Shown here: piece after piece, positions 1 to 8,586 of the stretch
How the letters are laid out: each line of letters opens with the position of its first letter
How positions within the stretch are numbered: position 1 is the stretch's first letter
Source: Sorangium cellulosum
Lineage (GTDB): Bacteria; Myxococcota_A; Polyangia; Polyangiales; Polyangiaceae
Reading direction: 5' to 3'
Assembly: GCA_020720045.1 (NCBI GenBank)
Contig: DYPH01000023.1
Coordinates: 1 to 55,074, forward strand
DNA length: 55,074 nt
Translations under genes and position numbers: made by a program
The notes under the pieces: model-generated
What the model saw: the letters and a program-made list of their open reading frames with translations, nothing else
What the model was told of the DNA's origin: nothing
The model's database searches: none

Positions 1-52
1 GAGGCGGGCAGCGTAACCGGATTGCGGAAATGTGATCGGTTTGGGAGGAGCC

Positions 53-1333
53 TCACGGTGAGGAACCGGCGAGCACGAATGCAGCGGCACCGGCCGATCG
101 CCGCGCCTCCTCGCTCCAGCCGCCCAAGAGGAGAAGCGGCACGGCGGCACCAATCGCCGCAACGACGAAAACCGGGCCGCGCCCCACGTGATCGGCGGCA
201 AGCCCGCCCAGGAGTCCCGCTACGCCGATGCCGAGCGCATTTCCGCTGACGAGAAGGGTGTAGTGACCGCCGGCGGCGTCCTTGCGCGTCGCCGTCATCA
301 ATGCGGCAAACAGGATCGTCGTTCCGGCGGCGCTCGCGCCATGCTCAAGGGCGAATGCGATGGTTGTCGGCCCGAGGGGCGCATGAACTCTTTCAAGGAA
401 AAAGAGCGGTATGCAGGCAAGGGTCTGCAGAACGGCTCCGAGCTTCAAGGCCTGTTCTTCGCGGAACAAACGATGAAGGAGCCCGCCGAGCCCGGCACCG
501 AGGAGGCTCGCGACCGTCCCGACGGTCACGACGGCGAAGCCGATCTGGTCCCGCTTCCAACCGGCATCGACCACCATCGGCTTCAGCAGGCCCGACGCCA
601 GGTGAAGCCCAAATTTATAGGCAATTGCAACGATGATCGGCAACCGTTGACCGGCCCGCAGCACCTCCGGGACCAGCGCCTTGAGCGGCACGTGGGGCCC
701 CTTCTGGGCGCGGGCTTCTTCCAGGAGGTCTTCCGCTTCGGCGGGCGTGAATCCGTCGCGAAGCGCGAATGATGCTCCGGAAGCGACGAGAATAAAGAGC
801 GAAAGAAGTGCGATCGGGAGCATGTCCCCGAGTCGCGACGAAGCCCACAAAAGACCGCCGCCACCGGCAAGCATGCCGAGCCGGTAGCCGGCTACCTGGG
901 CGACGTTCCCGGCGCCGCGCCCCTCCGCGGAAAGGGTGCGGACGGCGAGGGCGTCGACGAAGAGATCCTGGGTCGCGGCGACGAGCGCGGCGACGCCGGT
1001 GAGCACGAACCAGAGTGTGCGCGCTTCGTGGAAGGGGAAGATCGCGTAGCCGAGGACCGTCCCGGCGAGGAGCACCTGGAGCGTGAGGAGCAGCCCGCGC
1101 GCCCGGAGCTGAAACAGCGGACGATCGACGATCGGCGCCCAGAGGACCTTCGCATACCAAGGGATCTGAAGCAGCCCGACGAGGGCCAGCGTGAACTGGG
1201 TGACCTGTTTTTCGCGAAGAAGAACAGGGAGAACCTCGACGGCGATCCCGAAGGGGATCCCCTGGGCCGCGTAGAGCAACGCAAGCAGTGCGACCGTCTT
1301 GCCGGCCCCGCGCGGCAAAGAAGCCGAGAGCAT
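53..1333 (-). CDS. AmpG-like MFS permease
   Basis: This gene encodes a 426-residue polytopic inner-membrane protein made almost entirely of hydrophobic helices joined by short basic loops, as expected of a 12-helix major facilitator. The N-terminal stretch YAAQGIPFG followed by a conserved LQIPWYAKVLWAP region resembles the AmpG/PAT subfamily, whose studied members import anhydromuropeptides for cell-wall recycling; other members carry acetyl-CoA or unknown solutes. The length fits the family. The ATG at 1331-1333 is the natural start because the first helix begins about 12 residues later. The gene diverges from the metallo-beta-lactamase-fold gene with a very short shared upstream region. 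No ampD or ampC neighbour is present, so the muropeptide substrate is an inference; the MFS fold is much surer than the AmpG role. Confidence 0.8.
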   Translation of the reverse strand: MLSASLPRGAGKTVALLALLYAAQGIPFGIAVEVLPVLLREKQVTQFTLALVGLLQIPWYAKVLWAPIVDRPLFQLRARGLLLTLQVLLAGTVLGYAIFPFHEARTLWFVLTGVAALVAATQDLFVDALAVRTLSAEGRGAGNVAQVAGYRLGMLAGGGGLLWASSRLGDMLPIALLSLFILVASGASFALRDGFTPAEAEDLLEEARAQKGPHVPLKALVPEVLRAGQRLPIIVAIAYKFGLHLASGLLKPMVVDAGWKRDQIGFAVVTVGTVASLLGAGLGGLLHRLFREEQALKLGAVLQTLACIPLFFLERVHAPLGPTTIAFALEHGASAAGTTILFAALMTATRKDAAGGHYTLLVSGNALGIGVAGLLGGLAADHVGRGPVFVVAAIGAAVPLLLLGGWSEEARRSAGAAAFVLAGSSP

Positions 1334-1369
1334 TTGCGGCGATCTACACGGTTGCTACTTTCGCCGCCG

Positions 1370-2563
1370 ATGAAACGCGTCAGGGTCGAACTCCGCGCCG
1401 TCTCCCGCTTCGCGGACGGACGCGTTCTCCGATCCGTCGTCTCGCCGGGCGGAGACAAACGCGTCTGCTCGCCGTTTCCTCACCGCCTTCGGCGGTTCCG
1501 GGCGGACGAGCAGTTGCGCGTCACCGTCGCCGCGCTCGGCGTTCTGGCCGTGTTGGCGGGCGCCTGCGTGCCGACGGGCCCCGTCGTCCACGCCCCCGTC
1601 AGCGATCACTTCGATGGCGCCCGTTTTCACAACGTCCCTGAAGTCGGCAGTCGCGGCCTGGGGGATGTCCTCGCCTGGCAGCTCTTCGCAAAATCGGGGG
1701 TCCCCTGGCCCGATTGGATTTCGACGCCGCCCGGGGAAAAGCCGCCCGTCCGCGTGACGGAAGGGGTCCGGATCACACCGATCGGCCACGCGACGATATT
1801 GGTGCAGTTTGCAGGTATCAATGTGATGACCGACCCGATCTGGTCCGAGCGGGCGAGCCCCTTCGCCGGGGTTGGGCCCCCTCGCCACCGGGATCCGGCG
1901 CTCCGGCTCGAGGACCTCCCGCCCCTCGATGCGATCGTGATCAGCCACAATCACTACGATCACATGGATCTACCGACGCTTCGCGCGCTCGCCCCTCCGG
2001 GATCGCCGACGAAGATCTTCGTGCCGCTCGGCAACGCCGCCTTTCTCGCCGAGCAAGGCATCGAGGCGACCGATCTCGACTGGGCGACCGGCCCGGAGAG
2101 CTGCGCGTCGCTTGGCGGCCTGTCCGTCTGCGCGGTCCCCGCCCAGCACCATGCGACGCGGAGCTTGACCGACGAGAACCGCTCCCTCTGGAGCGGCTGG
2201 TACCTCCAGCGGGTCGGCTCGGCGGAGTCTGTGTATTTTGCAGGCGATACCGGCTTTGGGCCCCATTTTTACGGCATCCGCGAACAGTTCGGGAGCCCGT
2301 GCGTCGCTCTTTTGCCGATTGGGGCCTACCTGCCTCGCCCGTTTATGCGGATCCACCACATGGACCCGAAAGAGGCGGTCGTCGCGTTTGACGTCCTCGG
2401 CGCGAAGCACGGCGTCCCCATGCATTTCGGGACCTTCGACCTCTCCGATGAAGGCGTAGACGATCCGACCCGCGAGCTCGAAGCGTCACGCACGAAGGGG
2501 CGCGTCCGCGATTTTCTCTTTCCCGGTTTCGGCCACGGGCGCACCTTCCGCTGCGTGGACTGA
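1370..2563 (+). CDS. Metallo-beta-lactamase-fold lipoprotein (UlaG/NAPE-PLD-like hydrolase)
   Basis: This is a predicted zinc hydrolase of the MBL superfamily. The metal motif HNHYDH (HxHxDH) falls at residues 193-198 counted from the ATG at 1370, and it is followed by QHHATRS, the FAGDTGFG strand and a late MHFGTFD histidine, as in NAPE-PLD/UlaG-type enzymes. A hydrophobic stretch ending in LAVLAGAC is a good lipobox, so the protein is probably an envelope lipoprotein. The start is uncertain: the first 48 codons from ATG 1370 are mostly repeat DNA (1376-1463), whereas a TTG at 1514 would give a compact 17-residue signal peptide with the Cys at position 18. The gene's 3' end overlaps the convergent ferritin-like gene by 78 bp. 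The substrate cannot be told from the sequence. Confidence 0.85.
   Translation: MKRVRVELRAVSRFADGRVLRSVVSPGGDKRVCSPFPHRLRRFRADEQLRVTVAALGVLAVLAGACVPTGPVVHAPVSDHFDGARFHNVPEVGSRGLGDVLAWQLFAKSGVPWPDWISTPPGEKPPVRVTEGVRITPIGHATILVQFAGINVMTDPIWSERASPFAGVGPPRHRDPALRLEDLPPLDAIVISHNHYDHMDLPTLRALAPPGSPTKIFVPLGNAAFLAEQGIEATDLDWATGPESCASLGGLSVCAVPAQHHATRSLTDENRSLWSGWYLQRVGSAESVYFAGDTGFGPHFYGIREQFGSPCVALLPIGAYLPRPFMRIHHMDPKEAVVAFDVLGAKHGVPMHFGTFDLSDEGVDDPTRELEASRTKGRVRDFLFPGFGHGRTFRCVD
1376..1463 (+). repeat. Dispersed repeat, A unit followed by B unit
   Basis: Two modules lie head to tail between CGCG tetranucleotides at 1376, 1421 and 1460. Module A is 45 bp and contains GCGCCGTCTCCCGCTTCGC at 1395-1413. 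Module B is 39 bp and contains a near-palindrome GTCTCGCCGGGCGGAGAC at 1439-1456. The same modules recur with identical periods at 40184-40271 in inverse orientation, and B alone recurs as a tandem pair at about 25010-25087. The array lies at the 5' end of the metallo-beta-lactamase-fold gene and may be read as its first codons. Confidence 0.8.
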
Positions 2564-3958
2564 ATCCCCCAAGAGACCGGCAAGGATCGGCGCCACGATG
2601 GAAGCGACGCTGGCCGGGATCGTTACGTCGACGACGACCGGCACGACTTCCCTCGGGAACGCCTTCAAGAGCCACCCGAGTGTGCGGAACGCGAGCGCGG
2701 CGTGGCGTGCTTCGTCACGCGACAGATCTGTGTAAAACGCAGAGAGTTCCTCGGTCGGTGCCTCGGAAGCGTCGGTCGGCGAAGCGGGAGACGGCGCCGA
2801 TTTCACGGCAAACGCGCGTTCGAGGAGGCGAATGGCCGCCTCGGTTTCGCCGAAGCATCCGCCGCGAAGCACCGAGCGCGCGAGATCGGCGGCAAGCGTA
2901 TCGGGCGAAGAAAATCGAGCGGTTGCGGCGAGAAAGAGGCCCGGTTCTCGCGGGCTACCGGCCGCGCGCGCGAGGGCGAAGGCGAGCTCGGCGTGGCGAA
3001 TCTCGTCGGCGAGCGCCTCCTGGGTCTCTCGCAGCAAATCGGGCGGCGCGCCGAGGGCGATCAATTCGACGATCGTCCGCGCGAACGCGCCGATGCTCGC
3101 ATGCTCCTCGGCCGCCGCACGCGCGGCCGCCGCGCCGAGGCTTTCATCCGGCGAGACCGACAAGAACGTATATTGCCGACTCCAAGAGCCCGAAATAGAA
3201 CGAAGATCGGCGGTCTGTGGAACCTCGTCGACGTACAGCGGGCGCCCTTCCATGCATTGCGATTCCTCTTCGCATTCGAGCCCGTTTGCGCCCGGCATGC
3301 ATTTCATCCCGCCGGTGCAGTCGCGGTCCGACTTGCAGGAGTCCTTGTCGGAACCGCACACAAACGTCGCGGAGGTCGAGCAGCCGACGTCACGAACGAC
3401 GAGGAGACATTCCCCGGTGAAATGGGGATTCGCCGGCCCCGGCGCGCAGTCGGCGTCGGTGTGGCATCCGGCGTTCATGCAGGCGCCTCGCCCTTCTTGG
3501 TCGACGCTTCCGTAGTGAAACGCGGCGCGCTCGTCGGTGCTGCAGTTGCAAATTTGGTTGGCTCCACAGTCGCTGTCGGCGGCGCACGTACTCGTACATG
3601 CACAATAACTTTCCCCGAGAGCGCGACATGCCGTGCCGGGAGCGGTGCACTCTGCATCGGAATGGCACCCCGTTGATTGTGGCCCGCAGCGGGGGTCGGG
3701 GCTGTCGCTGCAACTCTCCGCTTCCGGTCGGTGGCGCCGGCCGTCCGCTTCGAGGGCGAGGAGCACCTTTTTCCGCGGCGGCGGCTCGGTTCCGTGCACG
3801 CTTGTTGCCGTCGGCGCAATCTGGACGGCGAACGGCTCAGGGACTTTCGTCGTCGGTGCGGCCGTCTCCGCGGCATGGCAGGCGGAGACGCCGAGGGCGC
3901 TCAGAATCCACGATTGAACCAAACGCACCGAAGCGGCCCGTCGCGACGAGGGGATCAT
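2486..3958 (-). CDS. Cys-rich ferritin-like lipoprotein, paralogue 1 (third in the operon)
   Basis: This 490-residue protein begins with a signal peptide whose LGVSAC sequence is a lipobox (Cys 27), then has about 200 residues with many spaced cysteines (patterns such as CHSDAEC, CAADSDC, CHTDADC), and ends in a ferritin-like helical domain. The predicted diiron ligands are all there: EEHAS near residue 286, EIRHA near 318, GETEA in helix 3 and DEARHA near 414. The ATG at 3956-3958 is chosen because the upstream extension overlaps the preceding gene and lacks a signal peptide, and it starts just after that gene's stop. Between helices 3 and 4 it has an extra Ser/Pro/Ala-rich loop encoded by DNA resembling the dispersed A repeat (2768-2816). 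The role is unknown; envelope iron or redox handling is an inference. Confidence 0.82.
   Translation of the reverse strand: MIPSSRRAASVRLVQSWILSALGVSACHAAETAAPTTKVPEPFAVQIAPTATSVHGTEPPPRKKVLLALEADGRRHRPEAESCSDSPDPRCGPQSTGCHSDAECTAPGTACRALGESYCACTSTCAADSDCGANQICNCSTDERAAFHYGSVDQEGRGACMNAGCHTDADCAPGPANPHFTGECLLVVRDVGCSTSATFVCGSDKDSCKSDRDCTGGMKCMPGANGLECEEESQCMEGRPLYVDEVPQTADLRSISGSWSRQYTFLSVSPDESLGAAAARAAAEEHASIGAFARTIVELIALGAPPDLLRETQEALADEIRHAELAFALARAAGSPREPGLFLAATARFSSPDTLAADLARSVLRGGCFGETEAAIRLLERAFAVKSAPSPASPTDASEAPTEELSAFYTDLSRDEARHAALAFRTLGWLLKAFPREVVPVVVDVTIPASVASIVAPILAGLLGDSVHAAEGAPVAETGKEKIADAPLRA
2768..2816 (-). repeat. Degenerate A-type repeat module inside a coding gene
   Basis: GCGAAGCGGGAGACGGCGC at 2779-2797 and CGGCAAACGCG at 2806-2816 are identical to the two halves of the A module at 40195-40213 and 40222-40232, with the same 27-bp offset between the half starts; only the bases between have diverged. 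It encodes part of a Ser/Pro/Ala-rich loop in the ferritin-like domain that the two paralogues lack. Confidence 0.65.
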
Positions 3959-3962
3959 CGAC

Positions 3963-5255
3963 TCACGCTGCCAGAAATTCGCCCACGAGAGGGAGGACGA
4001 GTGCACGAAGCACGGAAGATGCCCTCGTCTGCGATGCCGGGGAGTCCTCGGAGCCGGCAACCAGCCCGAGTTCTTCACGGACAATGCAAGCAACTACCGC
4101 CGGTTCCCGCGCATGGAGCCAGCGGAGCGTCTTCCAGGCGAGGGCCGCGTGGCGCGCCTCGTCGTCGGCGATTTCTCTGTAAAATGCACGCAACTCGGGA
4201 CCTCGCGCCTCTTGGGCACGGGTCGCGGCGTCGACGGCGGCGTGGGTTTCGCCGAGGCATCCGCCACGAAAAACGCTGCGCGCGAGCGATCCGACGAGCG
4301 CCTCCGGGGCGGCGAAGGGGGCCAGCGCCTCCGGGAAGGGGCCCGGTTCGACGTGGGCCCCCGCCGCACGTGCGAGCGCAAAACAGAGCCGCGCATGGCG
4401 GATCTCGTCGGCGAGGGCCGCCTGCGTCTCGCCAATGAGCGTCGGAGGTGCGCCAAGTGCCAGCAATTCCACAAGTGTTCGGGCAAAGGCCGCGATGCTT
4501 GCATGCTCGTCAAGGGCGTCCCTCACTGCCGTTTCGGCGAGGCTGGCGCGGGCGTCCGCGGAGAGGTCGCGGAGGTCGAAATTCCACCCTTCCGCGGTCC
4601 AACGGTCACCGTCGCGGATCGCCGCCGTTTGCGGACGACCATCGACATAGAGAGGGCGCCCCTTCACGCAGGAGTTATGGCCACAGTGAAGGCCGCCTCG
4701 GAAGGTGTCGCCAAGGCAGACGTCGGAATTGGTGCAATCTGCATCGTTGTGACAGGTGTCGTTGGCGGTTCGGCAGGCAAATCCAGGGGTCGTGTCGCTT
4801 CCGCAACCGGCGGTGAACTGAACGAGCGCGCATTCGGGGACGGTAGCGGCGGTCGGGAGCGTCGCGCACTCGCTGTCGTTTCGGCAGCGGGCGGGGATGC
4901 AGGTGCCGGCGCCCCCTTCCGCGCAATGGCAGGCGCTGCGGGCGTCGCAGTCGCCGTCGGTGGCGCAACGATGCCCGCGACTTTCGCCGCGTTCGACGGT
5001 GAAAGGGGCGCAAGTTTCGCCACTTACGCGGTGCCCGGTCCCGCCGCCGGCGCTCACAAAGCCGACTTGCGCCCGGGGTGGCGGCTCGGGGGAGGCGCTT
5101 TGGGCGGAGCCGACCACGAGCGTCGTCGCGACGAGCGTCGTCGCCGCTGGGGGCGCACTTGAGGACGCCACCTCGGGACTCCCCGCTCGGCAGGCGCCAA
5201 GGCCGAGAGCCGCAAAAAGGACGCTACGAACCTGCGCGATCGGCGGCGACGTCAT
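3963..5255 (-). CDS. Cys-rich ferritin-like lipoprotein, paralogue 2 (middle of operon)
   Basis: This 430-residue protein has the same plan as its two neighbours: a signal peptide ending ALGLGAC (lipobox Cys 22), a Cys-rich middle with repeated C-x4/5-D-C spacings, and a C-terminal ferritin-like bundle. Diiron ligands are DEHAS near residue 251, EIRHA near 283, GETHA in helix 3 and DEARHA near 365. The helix 3-4 loop is short, unlike paralogue 1. Its start overlaps the end of paralogue 3 by 32 bp and its stop lies 4 bp before the start of paralogue 1, so the three are almost certainly co-transcribed. Tandem duplication is the simplest origin. The Cys-rich part could bind metal or form disulfides outside the cytoplasm; no enzymatic assignment is possible. 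Confidence 0.85.
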   Translation of the reverse strand: MTSPPIAQVRSVLFAALGLGACRAGSPEVASSSAPPAATTLVATTLVVGSAQSASPEPPPRAQVGFVSAGGGTGHRVSGETCAPFTVERGESRGHRCATDGDCDARSACHCAEGGAGTCIPARCRNDSECATLPTAATVPECALVQFTAGCGSDTTPGFACRTANDTCHNDADCTNSDVCLGDTFRGGLHCGHNSCVKGRPLYVDGRPQTAAIRDGDRWTAEGWNFDLRDLSADARASLAETAVRDALDEHASIAAFARTLVELLALGAPPTLIGETQAALADEIRHARLCFALARAAGAHVEPGPFPEALAPFAAPEALVGSLARSVFRGGCLGETHAAVDAATRAQEARGPELRAFYREIADDEARHAALAWKTLRWLHAREPAVVACIVREELGLVAGSEDSPASQTRASSVLRALVLPLVGEFLAA

Positions 5256-6564
5256 AACGGTTCAGAATACCGCGCTCTTCCGCCCCTGCCGAGCGCTTCC
5301 CGGCGATCGCCGCCAAGAGGGGCTCCACAAGCGCGCTTCGAAGGGGATCGTCGGTTTGGGCGGCCAGCGTCTTGGCGATGGTCGCCGGCACACCGGGAAC
5401 GTCCCACAGCCAATCGAGGGTGCGCCAGGCGAGGGAGGCATGGGAGGTCTCCTCGGCGGCGAGTTCTTCATAAAACGCGCGCAGATCGGGGAGGGGAGTG
5501 GCATCCGCATCTGCCTGGGCGGCGAGCGCGGCGGCCGCTTCACCGAGGCATCCACCGAGGAAAACCGAAGACGCGAGATTGCTTGGAAGGTCATCGGCCG
5601 AGGCAAATGGCGTTAGGGCGGCTGCGAAGCGGCCCGGTTCGACGGCGCCCGTCGCGTCGGCCGCCGCCGCAAGGGCGAAGGTGTCCTGGGCGTGCCGGAT
5701 CTCTTCTCCGAGCGCCTTCTGCGTCGCGAAGAGCAGGTCGGGCGGTGCCCCCAACGCCATCAATTCCGCGATCGTACGCGCAAAGGCGGCGATACTCGCG
5801 TGCTCGTCGAGGGCCGCCCGCCGCGCCTTCTCCGCGAGCGCCCGGCGATCGGCCTCGGGCAGCGCGCGAAGATCGAAGCGACGGGCACCGTTCCAACGAC
5901 CGCCCTCGCGAAGCTCGGCGACCTGGGGGACCGCCTCTACATAAAGGGGGCGCCCACGAACGCAGTAGTGGATGCGCGCGCAGTGGAAACCGCCCTTCTC
6001 GTCGCCGAGGCATCGAAGCCCCTTTTCGCAATCGCCGTCGGCGACGCAGGTGTCGCTCGCCGTTCGGCACACAAAGGCTTCTCGCGTATAACAGCCGCCA
6101 GAAATGGAGGCAAATGCGCAGATATGCGCGCCATTCTTCCCCGCTTCGCAGTCGTCGTCGCTGCGGCAGGAGGCGGCCATGCAGCGTCCGGTTCCGTCGG
6201 CATCGCAGTGGCACGCCTCGGTGGCCGGGCAATCGTCATCGGTTGCGCAGAGACCTCGCCGCCCCTCGCAGGCCTCCGAGCTGTCGTCTTCTTCGCGGCA
6301 GGCGGGCCCCAGAAGCGGGGTGCATCGCTCGCCATGCACACGATGCGACCCAAGCAGATCCGAAACGAATCCAGGGGTATCCGTGCGATGGGGTGGTTCG
6401 GCGGCGAGCGTCGCGGAGGCATTCGGTCGCGAAACACTCACGGCAAGAACGGGAACTTCCGAAGTCCTTTCGGTAGTTTGCACGCCGGCGGTCCTGCACG
6501 CGCTTACGCCGATCGCGGCAAAGAGCGTCGTTCGGAGGAGCGCGAGCGTTTCAGGGCGGTGCAT
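5224..6564 (-). CDS. Cys-rich ferritin-like lipoprotein, paralogue 3 (first in operon)
   Basis: This 446-residue protein has a signal peptide with lipobox-like GVSAC (Cys 23), a linker containing an acidic CREEDDSSEAC segment, a Cys-rich domain (CHCDADGTGRC, CRSDDDC, CVADGDC) and a ferritin-like domain. Ligands are DEHAS near residue 255, EIRHA, GEAAA in helix 3 and EETSHA (an E-x2-H pair) in helix 4. It is the promoter-proximal gene of the three. A C-terminal tail of about 15 residues overlaps the start of paralogue 2. Upstream lies the divergent ribosomal operon across a 324-bp gap. Ferritin-like folds include iron stores, oxidases and hydroxylases; which applies here cannot be told. Confidence 0.85.
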   Translation of the reverse strand: MHRPETLALLRTTLFAAIGVSACRTAGVQTTERTSEVPVLAVSVSRPNASATLAAEPPHRTDTPGFVSDLLGSHRVHGERCTPLLGPACREEDDSSEACEGRRGLCATDDDCPATEACHCDADGTGRCMAASCRSDDDCEAGKNGAHICAFASISGGCYTREAFVCRTASDTCVADGDCEKGLRCLGDEKGGFHCARIHYCVRGRPLYVEAVPQVAELREGGRWNGARRFDLRALPEADRRALAEKARRAALDEHASIAAFARTIAELMALGAPPDLLFATQKALGEEIRHAQDTFALAAAADATGAVEPGRFAAALTPFASADDLPSNLASSVFLGGCLGEAAAALAAQADADATPLPDLRAFYEELAAEETSHASLAWRTLDWLWDVPGVPATIAKTLAAQTDDPLRSALVEPLLAAIAGKRSAGAEERGILNRYDVAADRAGS

Positions 6565-6888
6565 CGAGGTTGATCATCGCCCCGATCGGCCCGATCCGGC
6601 CCAAAAAACGGCCTCCGAGAGCCTGAGATCGATCGGACCCAGCGTTTTCCCGATCGCCGATCCCGCAGCGTCCATGCGGCGCGGTAAAAATCGACCTATC
6701 CGATCGAACATCCTGCCTCTTTCCCCTTGATAAAATCTCCCCCGCGAGTACTTTCCGCGCTCCCGAAGCCCCTTCGGGCAGGTTTCTAAGCCTGATTTTC
6801 TAACGGTCTCGGCGGCCGTAACGGCCTGACGAACGAATCCCTTCGAGTCAGGTACGACGGCGCCAACGTCCACACAGCAAGGGTCATC
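6565..6888. promoter_or_regulatory. Divergent intergenic region upstream of rplV
   Basis: This 324-bp gap separates the ferritin-like operon (-) from rplV (+) and must hold both promoters, since no other gene lies upstream of rplV here. Visible structure: several GATCG words between 6582 and 6705; a perfect 7-bp stem CCCGAAG/CTTCGGG with a CCC loop at 6762-6778; and an inverted repeat GGCCGT-A-ACGGCC at 6814-6826. A purine-rich CAAGGG at 6878-6883 is a plausible ribosome binding site for rplV. I cannot name a -10/-35 pair with confidence. The hairpins may form an attenuator or r-protein leader. Confidence 0.45.
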
Positions 6889-7230
6889 ATGGTCAGCAAG
6901 GCGATCGCCCGCTTCGCGCGCATCAGCCCGCGCAAAGCCACTGTAGTCGTGAACTTGGTCCGCGGCCGTCAGGCCGGGGAAGCTCTCCAGCTCCTCGAGT
7001 TCACCAACAAGGCTGGCGCACCGGTGTTGAAGAAGGTTGTTGAGAGTGCGGTCGCAAATGCGAAGAACCTCGACCCGGCTCTCGATCTCGACAAACTCTT
7101 CGTCGAGACAGCCTTCGTAGACAAGGCCCCGAACAAGCACATGCGACGCTGGCGCCCACGCGCCATGGGTCGTGCGACGCAAGTTCAAAAGGGGATGAGC
7201 CACATCACCGTGATCCTCGGGACGCGCTGA
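6889..7230 (+). CDS. rplV: 50S ribosomal protein L22
   Basis: L22 binds 23S rRNA and its hairpin lines the exit tunnel. The 113-residue length is standard, and the N-terminal AIARFARISPRKA segment and C-terminal KGMSHITVILG hairpin end are diagnostic. An SD-like CAAGGG precedes the ATG. It is the first gene of this operon, whereas rpsS and the earlier S10-operon genes normally stand immediately upstream. It is separated from rpsC by 12 bp. Confidence 0.98.
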   Translation: MVSKAIARFARISPRKATVVVNLVRGRQAGEALQLLEFTNKAGAPVLKKVVESAVANAKNLDPALDLDKLFVETAFVDKAPNKHMRRWRPRAMGRATQVQKGMSHITVILGTR

Positions 7231-7242
7231 AAGAGAAATACG

Positions 7243-7938
7243 ATGGGACAGAAAGTTCATCCCTACGGCTTCCGCCTGGGCGTCATCAAGACCTGGAACT
7301 CGAAATGGTTCGAGGACAAGAACTACGCGAAGTGGCTCCACGAAGACATCCGCATCAAGCGGGCCGTCAAGGAGTACCTCATGAACGCGAGCATCGCGTC
7401 GATTGAGGTCGAGCGCGCCGCGAACAAAGCCAAGGTTGTCGTCTACACCGGTCGTCCCGGTATGGTCATCGGCAAAGGCGGCAAGGGGATTGAAATCCTC
7501 AAGACCGGCAACGTCGGAACCGCCGCAAAAGGCGAGACCGTCTTCCCGGGCGTCCAGTCCTACACGGACAACGAAGTCTTCATCGACGTCCAGGAAGTCC
7601 GCCGCGTCGAGACCTCCGCGCAGCTCGTTGCCGAAAACGTCGCCACCCAGCTCGAGCGCCGCGTGGCGTTCCGCCGGGCGATGAAGAAGGCGGTCGCCAC
7701 GGCGATCAAGACGGGCGCCAAGGGTATCCGTCTCCGCTGCTCGGGTCGTCTCGGCGGCGCAGAAATGAGCCGCGTCGAGACCTACCGCGAAGGTCGCGTC
7801 CCCCTCCACACGCTCCGTGCGGACATCGAGTTCGGCATGGCCGAAGCACGTACCAAGTACGGCATCATCGGCGTCAAGTGCTGGGTCTTCAAAGGCGAGG
7901 TTCTTCCGCGCCGTAACCGCCGCCCGCAGGCCGGCTGA
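7243..7938 (+). CDS. rpsC: 30S ribosomal protein S3
   Basis: S3 lies at the mRNA entry site of the small subunit. The 231-residue protein starts [13 protein letters not shown], has the KH-domain loop [10 protein letters not shown] near residues 76-85, and ends with the [13 protein letters not shown] strand typical of the C-terminal domain. The ATG is well placed after rplV, and rplP follows after 17 bp. Confidence 0.98.
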   Translation: MGQKVHPYGFRLGVIKTWNSKWFEDKNYAKWLHEDIRIKRAVKEYLMNASIASIEVERAANKAKVVVYTGRPGMVIGKGGKGIEILKTGNVGTAAKGETVFPGVQSYTDNEVFIDVQEVRRVETSAQLVAENVATQLERRVAFRRAMKKAVATAIKTGAKGIRLRCSGRLGGAEMSRVETYREGRVPLHTLRADIEFGMAEARTKYGIIGVKCWVFKGEVLPRRNRRPQAG

Positions 7939-7955
7939 GATAACGGAGAACTCCG

Positions 7956-8372
7956 ATGCTTTCCCCGAAGCGTACCAAGTTCCGCAAAATGCAGAAGGGC
8001 AACAACCGCGGTATTGCCTACCGTGGTTCAGATGTCGCGTTCGGTGACTTCGGCATGCAAGCCGTTGAGCCGGGCCGCATCACTGCCCGTCAGATCGAAG
8101 CCGCACGTATGGCGATTACCCGCCACGTGAAGCGCGTCGGTAAACTCTGGATTCGCGTCTTCCCACACCGTCCGGTGACGAAGAAGCCGCTCGAAGTCCG
8201 AATGGGTGGAGGCAAGGGCTCTGTTGAGCTCTGGGCCGCCGAGATCCAGCCGGGTCGCGTGATGTACGAAATCTCCGGGGTTGACGAAGTCACCGCCCGC
8301 GAAGCGTTCCGCCTCGCCGGTCACAAGCTCCCCGTCGGTTACAAGTTTCTCGCTCGTGGAGTGGTGCAATGA
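7956..8372 (+). CDS. rplP: 50S ribosomal protein L16
   Basis: L16 organises the A-site region of 23S rRNA. The 138-residue protein opens [11 protein letters not shown], the family signature, and contains [12 protein letters not shown] and the MGGGKG loop that approaches the peptidyl transferase centre. Its stop overlaps the rpmC start by ATGA, implying translational coupling. Confidence 0.98.
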   Translation: MLSPKRTKFRKMQKGNNRGIAYRGSDVAFGDFGMQAVEPGRITARQIEAARMAITRHVKRVGKLWIRVFPHRPVTKKPLEVRMGGGKGSVELWAAEIQPGRVMYEISGVDEVTAREAFRLAGHKLPVGYKFLARGVVQ

Positions 8373-8584
8373 AAGCCAGTGAACTCAACGCCAAGAGCGT
8401 CGAAGAGCTGAAGGCTCTCGAAGGCGACCTTCGCAAGCAGCTGTTTCAAAACCGCTTCGCGAACTACACGAACCGGCTCGATTCCACCGCGAAGATCCCG
8501 GCCACGCGCAAAGATATCGCGCGCGTCCTCACGGCTCTCCGGCAGAAGGAAATTCTCGCCGCAACCAAGAGCGAGGGTAAGTGA
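8369..8584 (+). CDS. rpmC: 50S ribosomal protein L29
   Basis: This 71-residue protein has the two-helix pattern of L29: [15 protein letters not shown], then KQLFQNRFA and a basic region [17 protein letters not shown]29 sits near the tunnel exit and helps bind trigger factor and SRP. It overlaps rplP by 4 bp, and its TGA abuts the rpsQ start region. Confidence 0.96.
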   Translation: MKASELNAKSVEELKALEGDLRKQLFQNRFANYTNRLDSTAKIPATRKDIARVLTALRQKEILAATKSEGK

Positions 8585-8586
8585 TC

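Noticed and set aside
6574-7809. An open frame of 411 codons on the minus strand
   Set aside because: It is antisense to rplV and rpsC, which are certain.
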